Assembly: GCA_963814955.1 (NCBI GenBank)
Contig: CAWFEX010000003.1
Span: 1-64,000, forward strand
Reading direction: 5' to 3'
Origin: DATCJA01 sp963814955
Lineage (GTDB): Bacteria > Acidobacteriota > Vicinamibacteria > Vicinamibacterales > UBA2999
Length of the DNA: 64,000 nt
In this document: positions 51,342 through 59,787 of the stretch, one piece after another
Layout of the letters: each line of letters begins with the position of its first letter
Numbering within the stretch: position 1 is the stretch's first letter
The notes under the pieces: generated by a model
Databases searched by the model: none
Seen by the model: the letters and a program-made list of their open reading frames with translations, nothing else
Told to the model about the DNA's origin: nothing
Program-made: the position numbers and the translations under genes

Positions 51342-51650
51342 TCCTCCATGTAGGGGCGGACCTTCAGGTCCGCCCGTCCGCCCGTCGGTCTACCCGGAAC
51401 CACGACGCACTTTCCCGCCGAGACTGGCCAACCCCGCGAGTCGCGATGTACATACCCGAGTCTTTCTTGCCACGTTCCTGCGCATAGTCGGGCCCTCGCC
51501 CGTGCAGTCGACGCAGAAGGCGCTAAGGTATTTTCACGATGCTGCAGGGTCCGCCGTCGAGCGGACCTCCGTAGAGTCCGGCTGAAGCCGGACACTACGG
51601 CGATGTTGTGAGGATGATTAAGTGTTTCGTTCAGATGGAGTAGCAGTGCA
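51342..51650. other. intergenic stretch with two REP-like elements
   Basis: Contains GTAGGGGCGGACC-TTCA-GGTCCGCCC (51350-51375) and a compact symmetric element GTAGAGTCCGGC-TGAA-GCCGGACACTAC (51571-51598). No gene is supported between them. A leader for the M24 peptidase gene would start near 51600. Confidence 0.75.
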
Positions 51651-52961
51651 ATGAGCATGGTTGTTGATCCGAAAGCAAAGAGCAACGGGATGGACCTGAG
51701 CTGGCTCGGGAAACCGCATGAGTACGACCCCAGGCGTCTGTATAGCCAGACGGGCGCCGACTGGCAGTACCGCGTCGACTTCGACCGCCTGCGCAAGGAG
51801 CGGCTGGTCAAGCTGCAGGCGGAGATGAAGGCCGAGGGTGTTGGCGCGCTGGTGCTGTTCGCGGGAGCGAATATCCGCTACGCCACGGCGTCGTATCAGG
51901 GGAACTGGAAATACAACATCAATATCCGCTACGCCGTGGTTCCAACCGAGGGACTACCAACGCTATTCGAAACAGCTGGCTCCGACATGCAGTGCGCCAA
52001 GATCGACCTGCCCTGGATGGAAGGCCGCATCCGTCCTGCTATTACCTGGCAGTGGGCGGAGGGCGCCGTTCCCTACATGGCGGGCCGCATGTGCGACAGC
52101 GTTGTTGAAGTGCTCAAGGAGCACGGCGTCGAAAAGGAAAAGATCGGCATCGACAACCTCGACATGCCCGCCTTCGAGGCATTCCAGAAGGCCGGCTTGA
52201 AGATCGTCAACGGTTGGCCCGCGGTGTCGCGCGCCCGCACCGTGAAGACCCGCGACGAGATCGAGCTGTTGAAGCAGGCGTCGAGCATCGGCGACGCGGC
52301 GATGTGGAAGATCAATACCGAGTGGCTGAAGCCCGGTGTCCGCGAGCGCGAGATCGAAGCCAAGGTGCACGAGTTCATGCTCGAGCGCGGCTGCGAAATC
52401 ATCTACGACATCATCGTGGCGTCGGGCGGGAACACCAGCCCCTACCGACGATGGGCCACCGACAAGCTCATCCGCCAGGGCGACCTCGTCATCGTCGACA
52501 TCAACGCGGTCGGTCCCTCCGGCTACTTCATCGACTTCGTGCGCTGCTTCAAGTGCGGCGGACCGTACGGCACGAAGATGACCGGTAAAGAGATCGACCT
52601 GTACCGCGAGGTGTACGACTCGATGTACGCGGGCCTTGCGCAGTTGAAGCCCGGCAATACCTCCGCGGATGTCGCCAAGCAGTTCCCGAAATACGATGAC
52701 GACACCTACGGAACCGTCACGCTGCAGCAATTCGCGCACAGCATCGGCATCACGCTGTACAAAGGCATGTGGATCTCGCGCGCGTACTCGATGAAGTATC
52801 CGGCCGAAATCAAGGAGAACATGTACTTCGCCATTGAAACGTTCGCCGGTCATCCCGGGCTCGAGCAGACCTGCCGGCTCGAAGAGAACGTGCTCGTGAG
52901 CGCAGACGGCCCCGTCGTCTTCACGCGCATGGAGCACATGGAAGAGGCGATGGCGAAGTAG
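51651..52961 (+). CDS. M24-family metallopeptidase / aminopeptidase P-like
   Basis: A 436-residue cytoplasmic protein with a creatinase-type N-terminal domain (about 40-195) and a pita-bread catalytic domain. Candidate metal ligands are D283 (VIVDINAVG), D295 (FIDFVR), H363 (FAHSIG), E396 (AIETFAG) and E411 (RLEENVLV). That is the standard D-D-H-E-E set, so an active dimetal site is likely. The M24 family covers Xaa-Pro peptidases, creatinase and the DMSP lyase DddP; the sequence does not decide between peptidase and lyase-like use. The frame is intact and the next gene is in the same direction after a REP pair. Confidence 0.88.
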   Translation: MSMVVDPKAKSNGMDLSWLGKPHEYDPRRLYSQTGADWQYRVDFDRLRKERLVKLQAEMKAEGVGALVLFAGANIRYATASYQGNWKYNINIRYAVVPTEGLPTLFETAGSDMQCAKIDLPWMEGRIRPAITWQWAEGAVPYMAGRMCDSVVEVLKEHGVEKEKIGIDNLDMPAFEAFQKAGLKIVNGWPAVSRARTVKTRDEIELLKQASSIGDAAMWKINTEWLKPGVREREIEAKVHEFMLERGCEIIYDIIVASGGNTSPYRRWATDKLIRQGDLVIVDINAVGPSGYFIDFVRCFKCGGPYGTKMTGKEIDLYREVYDSMYAGLAQLKPGNTSADVAKQFPKYDDDTYGTVTLQQFAHSIGITLYKGMWISRAYSMKYPAEIKENMYFAIETFAGHPGLEQTCRLEENVLVSADGPVVFTRMEHMEEAMAK

Positions 52962-52966
52962 CGATT

Positions 52967-53046
52967 GTAGGCCGGGTCCTTTGGGACCCGGCTTGGTCTC
53001 ACCGGACCCAGCCGCGCAAAGGCGGGTCCGAAAGGACCCGCCCTAC
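52967..53046. repeat. inverted REP pair (GGGTCC family)
   Basis: GTAGGCCGGGTCC-TTT-GGGACCCGGC (52967-52992) and GGCGGGTCC-GAAA-GGACCCGCC-CTAC (53021-53046). Both outer ends carry GTAG. It occupies nearly the whole gap between the M24 and dehydrogenase genes. Confidence 0.85.
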
Positions 53047-53071
53047 GAGCTTCCCCCTTCTGATTTGAACC

Positions 53072-54052
53072 ATGTACCTAGTTGCTGTCGCAGACTCTGT
53101 CTTCCCCAACCTCGATCCGGCCCGTGAGGTGCTCGCGCGGGTCGGTGGTCAATTGCAGCTTGCCCCGGCGCCGACGCCCGAAGCGATCATGGGCATCGCG
53201 AAGGACGCGGACGCCATCCTCGTGACGTACGCAAAAATCACCGCGGACATGATTCGGCAGCTGACGAAGTGCCGCGTCATTTCGCGATTCGGCATCGGTG
53301 TCGACAACGTCGATATCGCCGAGGCGACGAAAAAGGGGATTGTCGTCACAAAGGTGCCGGATTACTGCATCGACGAAGTGTCGGATCACACGATGGCACT
53401 TTTGCTGGCCGTCGTGCGCAAGATTCCGTTCGTCAACGCGCAGGTGCATGGCGGCACCTGGAAGATGCCGGCCGTCGTGCCGATTCACCGCTTGCGTGGA
53501 ACGGTCCTCGGACTGGTGGGCTTCGGCCGCATTCCGCAGCTGGTCGTGCCAAAGGCAAAGGCGTTCGGCATGAAGGTGATCGCCTACGATCCATACGTGC
53601 CGAAGGATGTTTTCACCGGCGCCGGTGTCGAGAGCGTGGATTTCGCCACGCTGCTCAAGACCGCGGACTATGTCTCGATACACAGCCCGCTGGTGCCGGA
53701 GACGAAGAACCTCTTCAACGCCGAAGCGTTCACGCAGATGAAGCCGACTGCGTACCTGGTGAACACCGCCCGCGGGCCGATCATCGACGAGGCGGCGCTG
53801 GCACAGGCGCTCGACAAGAAGCAGATCGCGGGCGCGGCGCTCGATGTCATGGTTCAGGAGCCGCCGCCGGCCGATTCGCCGCTTTTCGGCCGGGACAACG
53901 TCATCATCACGCCGCACACGAGCTTTTACTCCGAGGAATCGCTCGTCGAGCTCCAGACCAAAGCGGCGCAGGAAGTCGTGGCGGTGCTGAGCGGCCAGGC
54001 GCCCAGGAACCCGGTGAATCCCGAGGCGGTACAAGTGCAAAGTACAAAGTAA
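53072..54052 (+). CDS. D-2-hydroxyacid dehydrogenase (C-terminal-binding-protein type)
   Basis: A 326-residue NAD-dependent dehydrogenase. The dinucleotide motif is GLVGFGRIPQ (147-156) and the catalytic triad is R234 (NTARGPIID), E263 (VQEPPP) and H282 (TPHTSFYSEES). It would interconvert a 2-oxo acid and a D-2-hydroxy acid. The final residues (VQVQSTK) come from a low-complexity repeat that begins within the gene, so the original C-terminus may have been a few residues different. The next gene, an alcohol dehydrogenase, lies beyond that repeat. The true substrate is not evident. Confidence 0.9.
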   Translation: MYLVAVADSVFPNLDPAREVLARVGGQLQLAPAPTPEAIMGIAKDADAILVTYAKITADMIRQLTKCRVISRFGIGVDNVDIAEATKKGIVVTKVPDYCIDEVSDHTMALLLAVVRKIPFVNAQVHGGTWKMPAVVPIHRLRGTVLGLVGFGRIPQLVVPKAKAFGMKVIAYDPYVPKDVFTGAGVESVDFATLLKTADYVSIHSPLVPETKNLFNAEAFTQMKPTAYLVNTARGPIIDEAALAQALDKKQIAGAALDVMVQEPPPADSPLFGRDNVIITPHTSFYSEESLVELQTKAAQEVVAVLSGQAPRNPVNPEAVQVQSTK

Positions 54053-54146
54053 AAAGTGCAAAGTAAGTTACAGGTGGACCAGCGACAGTCAGCCGTAATG
54101 TACTTACCTACTTACTTTGAAGTTTGCACTTTGCACTTTGAACTTG
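54030..54146. repeat. low-complexity inverted repeat (AAAGTGCA type)
   Basis: Left arm with ACAAGTGCAAAGTACAAAGT and AAAAAGTGCAAAGTAAG; right arm with CTTACTTTGAAGTTTGCACT and TTGCACTTTGAACTTG, around a 45-bp centre. The left arm overlaps the end of the dehydrogenase gene; the right arm ends 13 bp before the alcohol dehydrogenase start. Confidence 0.85.
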
Positions 54147-54159
54147 CTGAGATGTATCC

Positions 54160-55173
54160 ATGAAGGCGATGGTTCTCACGGCGCCAGGCGAGCTTGCCCA
54201 GGAAGAGGTTGCCCGGCCCGCTCCGGCTTCGAACGATGTTCTCGTGCGGGTGACGCACAGCGGCATCTGCGGCACCGATTACAAGATCTTCAACGGCTCG
54301 ATTCCGGTCCGCTATCCGCGCATCATGGGACACGAGATGGCGGGCGAGGTTGTCGATGCCGGCAGCGCGCCGTTTCGCGCCGGCGACCGCGTCATCATCG
54401 ATCCGGAGCTCTATTGTGGAGCCTGTTTTCATTGCCGGATTGGTCAGACGCACCTGTGTCCGAACGGTCTGCTGCTCGGCCGCGATGCCAACGGCGGGTT
54501 TGCAGAGTACCTCGCCGCGCCGGCGACCCACGTGTTCAAGCTTCCCGACAGCATCGACCGGCGAGCGGCGCCGATGATTCAGGTACTCACCACGTGCCTT
54601 CACGCGCAGCGGCAGATCGACATTTTCCCGGGCGAATACGTCGTCGTGCTCGGGCTTGGAGTAACCGGCCAGCTCCACGTGCAGCTGGCGAAGGCGCGAG
54701 GGGCGACGGTGATCGGAGTAACCCGCAGCGCCGACAAGCGGGCGCTGGCCGAGACCCTCGGTGCCGACATGACGTTTCCCGGTGACGCCGATGCGATCGC
54801 AAAGGTGCGGGAGGCAACGGAAGGCCGCGGCCCTGACGTCGTGATCGAGACGACCGGCGTGGTGCCGCAGCTGGCGGCGGCCGTCAACATGACCCGCTCC
54901 GGCGGGCGCATCCTGATGTTCGGCATCATTACGGCCAAGGAAGGTGCGCTGCCGTTTTACGACCTCTACTACAAGGAGCTCGCGCTCATCAATGCGCGGG
55001 TGGCGAAGAGCGAGGATTACCCTGGCGCCATCGGAATCGTGCAGCGAGGTCAGGTGCGGCTCGAGCCGCTTATCAGTGACGTGATGCCTCTCGGGGAACT
55101 GAAGGCCGCCATCGGGATGCTCGGTTCAGACGGCGGTGGTCAGCGCATGAAGATCGTACTGGAACACAACTAA
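54160..55173 (+). CDS. zinc-dependent medium-chain alcohol/polyol dehydrogenase
   Basis: A 337-residue MDR enzyme. Catalytic zinc ligands C37 and H58-E59, structural zinc ligands C86, C89, C92 and C100, and nucleotide motif GLGVTG (165-170) are all present, so it should be active. The family includes threonine, sorbitol and galactitol dehydrogenases. Next to a D-2-hydroxyacid dehydrogenase and an ABC importer, it may oxidise a polyol or hydroxy acid, but the substrate is inferred only from context. Confidence 0.9.
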   Translation: MKAMVLTAPGELAQEEVARPAPASNDVLVRVTHSGICGTDYKIFNGSIPVRYPRIMGHEMAGEVVDAGSAPFRAGDRVIIDPELYCGACFHCRIGQTHLCPNGLLLGRDANGGFAEYLAAPATHVFKLPDSIDRRAAPMIQVLTTCLHAQRQIDIFPGEYVVVLGLGVTGQLHVQLAKARGATVIGVTRSADKRALAETLGADMTFPGDADAIAKVREATEGRGPDVVIETTGVVPQLAAAVNMTRSGGRILMFGIITAKEGALPFYDLYYKELALINARVAKSEDYPGAIGIVQRGQVRLEPLISDVMPLGELKAAIGMLGSDGGGQRMKIVLEHN

Positions 55174-55182
55174 CAATCGTAC

Positions 55183-55233
55183 GTAGGGCGGGTTCCGCGG
55201 CGAGGCGAGATCTCATCGAGGCGCGGACCCGCC
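55183..55233. repeat. GTAG palindromic repeat (GGCGGGTTCC family)
   Basis: GTAGGGCGGGTTCCGCG and CGCGGACCCGCC arms around a 22-bp loop. It lies in the gap before the GlcG-like gene and ends about 20 bp before its start. Confidence 0.8.
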
Positions 55234-55253
55234 AGATGTGAGGGATAACGACC

Positions 55254-55907
55254 ATGATGAATCGAACTCAGTTCTTCGGAATGAGCGCTGCGGTCGTCGT
55301 CGCCGCATGTTTGACGCCTGCACCGGCGAGCGCACAGGGCGCGACACCGATGCCACTTGCCAAGGCGGTGGTGTCGAATGAGGTCGCCAGCCGGACTTTG
55401 TTCAAGTATCAGGTCAACGCCAGTGTGGCGCGTCAGATCGTGGACGCGTGCGTCGAGTTCGCGAACAAGCAGCAGGGTGGACCGGGCAATTACGCGATCT
55501 TCGTCCTCGCTCCCAACGGCGACATCGTCGATGCGCACGTGATGGACGGCGTGGTGCCGATCGGCGTCGAGACCGGATTGATGAAGGCGAGAACCGCCCT
55601 CTACGCGCGGACGCCGTCAAGGGCCGTGGCCGACCGTTTTCCGACCGTCGAAGGCCGCCTGATCCGCACGGATCTCGGTCGCGACTCCGGCCTGTCGTAT
55701 TACTTCGTGCCCGGCGGCGTGCCGATCGTGCTCGAGAACCAGCTCATTGGGGCGGTTGGCATCGGCGGCGGCAACATGGACGAGCCGTGCGCCTACTACG
55801 CGCTCGGCAAGGTGCTCGGCATTCAACCCCCGCCCCCGCCGCCCGCCGGTGAGGGACGCGGTGCGGCGCCAGGAGGCGGCGGCGGCCGCGGCGGCCGCGG
55901 ACAGTAA
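55254..55907 (+). CDS. secreted GlcG/HbpS-family protein
   Basis: A 217-residue protein with a signal peptide (AAVVVAACLTPAPASAQG) and one GlcG/HbpS domain (about 45-180): VNASVARQIVDACVEFA, ALYARTPSRAVADRFPT, and the glycine-rich GGVPIVLENQLIGAVGIGGG. Family members bind heme, cobalamin or small ligands, or occur in glycolate and diol operons. The tail is Pro- and Gly-rich and probably disordered. Start ATG 55254 or 55257. It precedes the ABC importer operon by one repeat element and may belong to the same system. Confidence 0.87.
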   Translation: MMNRTQFFGMSAAVVVAACLTPAPASAQGATPMPLAKAVVSNEVASRTLFKYQVNASVARQIVDACVEFANKQQGGPGNYAIFVLAPNGDIVDAHVMDGVVPIGVETGLMKARTALYARTPSRAVADRFPTVEGRLIRTDLGRDSGLSYYFVPGGVPIVLENQLIGAVGIGGGNMDEPCAYYALGKVLGIQPPPPPPAGEGRGAAPGGGGGRGGRGQ

Positions 55908-55915
55908 CCACATCG

Positions 55916-55967
55916 TACGTGGGCCGGGGTCCCGCGGCGCGTGTAAGCTAGGCGTCGCGGACCCGGC
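55916..55967. repeat. palindromic repeat directly before livH
   Basis: ACGTGGGCCGGGGTCCCGCG and CGCGGACCCGGC arms. It ends only 4 bp before the ATG of the permease gene, so no ordinary ribosome-binding site is present there. Confidence 0.8.
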
Positions 55968-55971
55968 ACCC

Positions 55972-56826
55972 ATGACCTACCTCCTCACCCAGACCCTCAA
56001 CGGCCTGTTCTCCGCGGCGCTGCTGTTTCTCATTGCCAGCGGCCTGACGCTGACGTTTGGCGTGATGAAGATCGTCAACATCGCGCACGGCTCCTTCTAC
56101 ATGCTCGGCGTGTACGTGGCCTACACCGTCATTCTGCGGACCCAGAGTCTGCTGCTCGGTGCGGTTGTGGCCATTGCCGTGGTGGGGCTGGTGGGCTTTG
56201 TGATGCAGCGGGTCTTTCTCAGGCGCTTCGGTTCGGACCCGCTCGCGCAGATGATGATGACGATGGGGTTTGCGCTGCTGTTCAGAGACGCCGCGCTCAT
56301 GATCTGGGGAGGCGACCCGTTCACGCTGCAGTACCCGTCCTTGCTGCGCGGATCGATGGAGGCCGGAGACGTCGTGTTCCCGTTCTATCGGCTGTTCGTC
56401 ATCGTCGTGGCCGCGCTCGTGGGTGTAGCCCTGTGGCTGGTGAACGAGAAGACGCTCATTGGCGCGCGTCTGCGCGCCACGGTGGACGATCCCGAAATGG
56501 CGTCGGCTACCGGTATCAACGTTGCCAGACTGTCGGGTCTGGTGTTTGCCGCAGGCGCGGCATTGGCCGCGTTCGGCGGAGTCATGGGCGGACCGATTCT
56601 CGGCGGCTATGCGGGAATCGACTTCGACCTGCTCCCGCTGGCCTTCGTCGTGGTGATCGTCGGGGGGATGGGTAGCCTGAAGGGCGCCCTGGTCGGCAGC
56701 ATTGTCGTCGGGATGATCGACAACTTCGGAAAGGCGCTTGTCCCGGAGCTGTCGTACTTCACGCTGTTCGCACCCATGGTGCTCGTCCTCGCGTTCAAGC
56801 CAACCGGTTTATATGGCCGCGCATGA
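55972..56826 (+). CDS. branched-chain-type ABC transporter permease 1 (LivH-like)
   Basis: A 284-residue inner-membrane permease with about eight hydrophobic helices. Family motifs include TLTFGVMKIVNIAHGSFYMLG near the N-terminus, the cytoplasmic ARLRATVDDPEMASATGIN loop that contacts the ATPase, and VVVIVGGMGSLKGALVGS near the C-terminus. It forms the channel with the LivM-like protein encoded next (ATGA overlap at 56823-56826). The start at 55972 is set by the preceding repeat. Liv-type importers carry branched-chain amino acids but also urea, amides and aromatic acids. Confidence 0.92.
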   Translation: MTYLLTQTLNGLFSAALLFLIASGLTLTFGVMKIVNIAHGSFYMLGVYVAYTVILRTQSLLLGAVVAIAVVGLVGFVMQRVFLRRFGSDPLAQMMMTMGFALLFRDAALMIWGGDPFTLQYPSLLRGSMEAGDVVFPFYRLFVIVVAALVGVALWLVNEKTLIGARLRATVDDPEMASATGINVARLSGLVFAAGAALAAFGGVMGGPILGGYAGIDFDLLPLAFVVVIVGGMGSLKGALVGSIVVGMIDNFGKALVPELSYFTLFAPMVLVLAFKPTGLYGRA

Positions 56827-57797
56827 CGGACACACTTCGCGGTAACCGGAGGCCTTCAGGCCTCAGGTCTGAGACGTTCGCGGGTTGGCGGCTGCCACTG
56901 CTGGCGGTCGTTGCGATTGTGCTGGTCACCGGTCCTCTGTTCCTGAGCTCGTACTGGATCGGCCTTCTGACGCAGGTGGCGATACTCGCGATTCTCGCGA
57001 TGAGCCTCGACGTGCTGCTCGGGTATACAGGCTTGCCGTCGCTCGGTCATGCCGCGTTCTTCGGCGTGGCCGCCTACGCCGTCGCCGTCCTGTCGACGAC
57101 CTATCGCGCCGATTTCTGGGTCTGCATTGTCGCTGCGATTCTCATCGGCACCGCGGTTGCCGCGGCGTTCGGGTTGATCGTGTCCCATGTGCGCGACGTC
57201 TACTTCCTGATGATTACCCTTGCGCTTGGCATGGTGCTGTGGGGTTTGAGCTATCGCTGGATTCCTGTGACCGGCGGCGACAACGGGATTTCCGGCATCC
57301 CGAATCTTCTGGTGCATGCCGGGATTCCACTTCCGGGCGCCGCGGCCTTCTATTACGTGACTCTTTTCGTGTTGCTGGCATCGGCAGCGTTGATGGCGCT
57401 GCTGGTACGCTCGCCGTTTGGATTGTCGCTGCGCGGGATCCGCGAGAACGAAGGGCGCATGAAAAGCCTCGGTTTCAACACCTGGCTTCACTGCTACCTG
57501 AGCTTCGTGATCGCAGGAGCCTTTGCGAGCGTGGCCGGGGTCATGTGGGCGTACTACAACGGTTTCGTGAGCCCCACGTATCTCGATTTGACCGCATCGT
57601 CGGAGCTGTTTCTGATGGTCACCCTTGGCGGTCCGGCGACACTGGTCGGCCCCGTTTTTGGCGCAGGGATCATCGTCCTGCTCAAGAACGTGATGAGTGC
57701 CTACACGGCACGCTGGCTGCTGATCCTCGGGATCGTGTATATCGTGGCTATCCTCGTGGCGCCCAAGGGTCTCTGGAATCTGGGACGACGCGCATGA
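56823..57797 (+). CDS. branched-chain-type ABC transporter permease 2 (LivM-like)
   Basis: A 324-residue permease with about nine or ten helices and LivM motifs: LLGYTGLPSLGHAAFFGVAAY, FGLSLRGIRENEGRMKSLGFN (coupling loop) and GGPATLVGPVFGAG. Its first 20 or so residues (GNRRPSGLRSE) are encoded by a REP-like palindrome at 56842-56867, so a mobile palindrome has added or replaced part of the cytoplasmic N-terminus without breaking the frame. It overlaps the permease before and the binding protein after (ATGA on both sides). Confidence 0.92.
   Translation: MTDTLRGNRRPSGLRSETFAGWRLPLLAVVAIVLVTGPLFLSSYWIGLLTQVAILAILAMSLDVLLGYTGLPSLGHAAFFGVAAYAVAVLSTTYRADFWVCIVAAILIGTAVAAAFGLIVSHVRDVYFLMITLALGMVLWGLSYRWIPVTGGDNGISGIPNLLVHAGIPLPGAAAFYYVTLFVLLASAALMALLVRSPFGLSLRGIRENEGRMKSLGFNTWLHCYLSFVIAGAFASVAGVMWAYYNGFVSPTYLDLTASSELFLMVTLGGPATLVGPVFGAGIIVLLKNVMSAYTARWLLILGIVYIVAILVAPKGLWNLGRRA
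56842..56867 (+). repeat. REP-like palindrome inside the livM-like gene
   Basis: GTAACCGGAGGCC-TTCA-GGCCTCAGG, the same core as the GTAG elements at 27221 and 32691 but with GTAA in place of GTAG. Confidence 0.75.
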
Positions 57798-59023
57798 AAC
57801 ACATTCGATTCACGCTCATCGTCGTCACGCTGGCCGTTGCGGTCGTTGCGGTGCGCGGTCAGGCACCGGCGACGCCGATCAAGATCGGCTTCATCGTGCC
57901 GCTGTCGGGCCCGTTCGCGCAGAACGGGCGGGACATCCTCAACGGCTTCCTCCTCTTGCTCGACGAGGTCGGCTACCGCGCCGGCGGCCGGCAGATTCAG
58001 CTCATCATCGAAGACGACGAGGCGATTCCGGCTGTGACGCTGACGAAGGCGCGGAAGCTGGTGGAGTCCGATCGCGTGCACCTGCTGGCGGGTACGCTGC
58101 TCGCGTCGAGCGGGTACGCGCTCGCCCCGTACGTCGACGCGCAGCAGATTCCGACGGTATATCCGGTAGTGTCGTCTGACGACCTCACGCAGCGCCGCCG
58201 CAGCCAGTGGATCGTGCGCACCGGCTGGACGAGCAGCCAGCCGAATCATGCGTTTGGCGAGTACGCATATCGGACGCTCGGCTACCGCACGGTCGCCACG
58301 ATAGCCCTCGACTATGCGTTCGGCTGGGAGTCGGTCGGCGGTTTTCAGCGGACCTTCGAGGCCGAGGGCGGCCGCATCGTCCAGAAAATGTGGACGCCGG
58401 TTTCAGTGCATGATTTCGCGCCGTACCTCGCGCAGATCTCGCGCGATGTCGACGCAGTGTACGCGCTGTTCCTCGGCCGTACGGCACTGCAGTTCATGCG
58501 CCAGTACGCGGAATACGGTTTGAAGCGACGCGTCCCCCTCATCGGTTCGGGCACCACGACGGATGAGCACGTGCTGCCGTTCATGGGCGACGAGGCGCTC
58601 GGAGTCGTCACGTCCCTGCAGTACAGCGCGGCTCTGGATACGCCGGACAATCGCCGCTTCACCGACGCCTATCGACGCCGGTACAAAAAGCTGGCGAGCT
58701 ACTACGCTGAGAGCATGTATACGGGCGGCAAGTGGGTTCTGGCCGCGATCGACGCACTCGGCGGCCGGGTCGAGGATCGGACGAAGCTTCTCGAGGCGCT
58801 GCGCGCGGCACAGCCGACCGGCCTGCCGCGCGGCCTGGTGACGCTCGACGAGTACGGCAGCCCGATTCAGAGCATCTACATCCGGCGCGTGGAGCGGGTG
58901 AACGGCGAGCTGCAGAACACGGTGATCGCCACCGTGCCGCGCGTGTCCCAGTTCTGGAAATACAACCCGGCAGAATATCTACGACAGCCGTTGTATTCTC
59001 GACGTTCTGTTCCGGCGTCCTAG
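57794..59023 (+). CDS. ABC transporter substrate-binding protein (LivK-like)
   Basis: A 409-residue periplasmic binding protein, type 1 fold. Signal peptide at about 1-23 (TLAVAVVAVRGQ), then IKIGFIVPLSGPFAQNGRDILNGF, the usual start of Liv-family receptors. RTGWTSSQPNHAFGEYAY and FLGRTALQFMRQYAEYGLKRRVPLIGSG line the expected ligand cleft. It would deliver the substrate to the two permeases encoded just upstream. The ligand cannot be read from the sequence. Its ATG overlaps the LivM-like stop codon. Confidence 0.92.
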   Translation: MKHIRFTLIVVTLAVAVVAVRGQAPATPIKIGFIVPLSGPFAQNGRDILNGFLLLLDEVGYRAGGRQIQLIIEDDEAIPAVTLTKARKLVESDRVHLLAGTLLASSGYALAPYVDAQQIPTVYPVVSSDDLTQRRRSQWIVRTGWTSSQPNHAFGEYAYRTLGYRTVATIALDYAFGWESVGGFQRTFEAEGGRIVQKMWTPVSVHDFAPYLAQISRDVDAVYALFLGRTALQFMRQYAEYGLKRRVPLIGSGTTTDEHVLPFMGDEALGVVTSLQYSAALDTPDNRRFTDAYRRRYKKLASYYAESMYTGGKWVLAAIDALGGRVEDRTKLLEALRAAQPTGLPRGLVTLDEYGSPIQSIYIRRVERVNGELQNTVIATVPRVSQFWKYNPAEYLRQPLYSRRSVPAS

Positions 59024-59052
59024 CGCACTGATTCACTTGAGTCCGAGCGACG

Positions 59053-59787
59053 ATGACCAATAGGTTTCCCGGCGGAAAGCCCACACTGTCACGACGAGAC
59101 CTGCTCAAGCGTGCGGGATTTTTCGGTGTCATTGTTGCCACTGGCCCGGTTGGGACGCTCGTTCCTGCGGCAACGAAGAGCGAGGCACATCCACATCCGT
59201 CGGCTCAGGTCGATGGAGTCCCGCGCGAAGCATGGGAGACGCTCACGGCCGCGGAAGCGGTTACGTTGGAGGCGATTGCGGCGCGCATCATTCCGAGCGA
59301 TGCCAACGGGCCTGGCGCTGTTGAAGCCCGGGCAGCACGTTACATCGATCGGGCTCTCGGCGGCGCCCTCGCTTCATCGCGCGAAGCCTATCGGAGCGGG
59401 CTGGCTGCCCTTGACAGCTATGCACGAATGTCGAAGGGCGCCCCGTTCGTCGCGCTGCCGCCGACCGATCAGGATGCGGTCTTGAGTGACATGGAGACGA
59501 ACGTGGCCATCGGCTTCGAGTCAGGGGCTGCGACGTTTTTCAACCTCGTTCGCACGCACACGATCCAGGGCACATTCGGTGATCCCTATTACGGGGGCAA
59601 CGCGAATTTCATCGGCTGGGATCTCATCGGCTACCCAGGTGTCCGCCTCGCCGTGACGGAAAACGATCAGCGTCTTGACCGCCGCGCCACGCCGATTCGC
59701 CGCTCGGCCTACGACTATCCGATGTTCTCGAAAAGAAGACCTGCGAGGGCACGATTGGAAACACACGATCCATGGCGATTGCTCTGA
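59053..59787 (+). CDS. gluconate 2-dehydrogenase subunit 3-like protein, Tat-exported
   Basis: A 244-residue protein with a twin-arginine signal (LSRRDLLKRAG) and a domain of the gluconate 2-dehydrogenase small (gamma) subunit family (LEAIAARIIPSD, then GNANFIGWDLIGYPG). Such subunits escort a flavoprotein partner through the Tat pathway and assist its assembly. The partner is the GMC oxidoreductase whose gene overlaps its end by 16 bp. Finding the pair between the binding protein and the ATPase genes of an ABC importer is unusual and links substrate uptake to oxidation. Confidence 0.9.
   Translation: MTNRFPGGKPTLSRRDLLKRAGFFGVIVATGPVGTLVPAATKSEAHPHPSAQVDGVPREAWETLTAAEAVTLEAIAARIIPSDANGPGAVEARAARYIDRALGGALASSREAYRSGLAALDSYARMSKGAPFVALPPTDQDAVLSDMETNVAIGFESGAATFFNLVRTHTIQGTFGDPYYGGNANFIGWDLIGYPGVRLAVTENDQRLDRRATPIRRSAYDYPMFSKRRPARARLETHDPWRLL

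Noticed and set aside
51651..52961. M24 protein as a definite DMSP lyase (DddP)
   Set aside because: Metal-ligand spacing is compatible, but those residues are shared by the whole M24 family and no DMSP-specific context is seen.
21221..54146. Low-complexity repeats as CRISPR arrays
   Set aside because: Units are 6-9 nt without regular spacers, arms are inverted rather than direct, and no cas gene is present.
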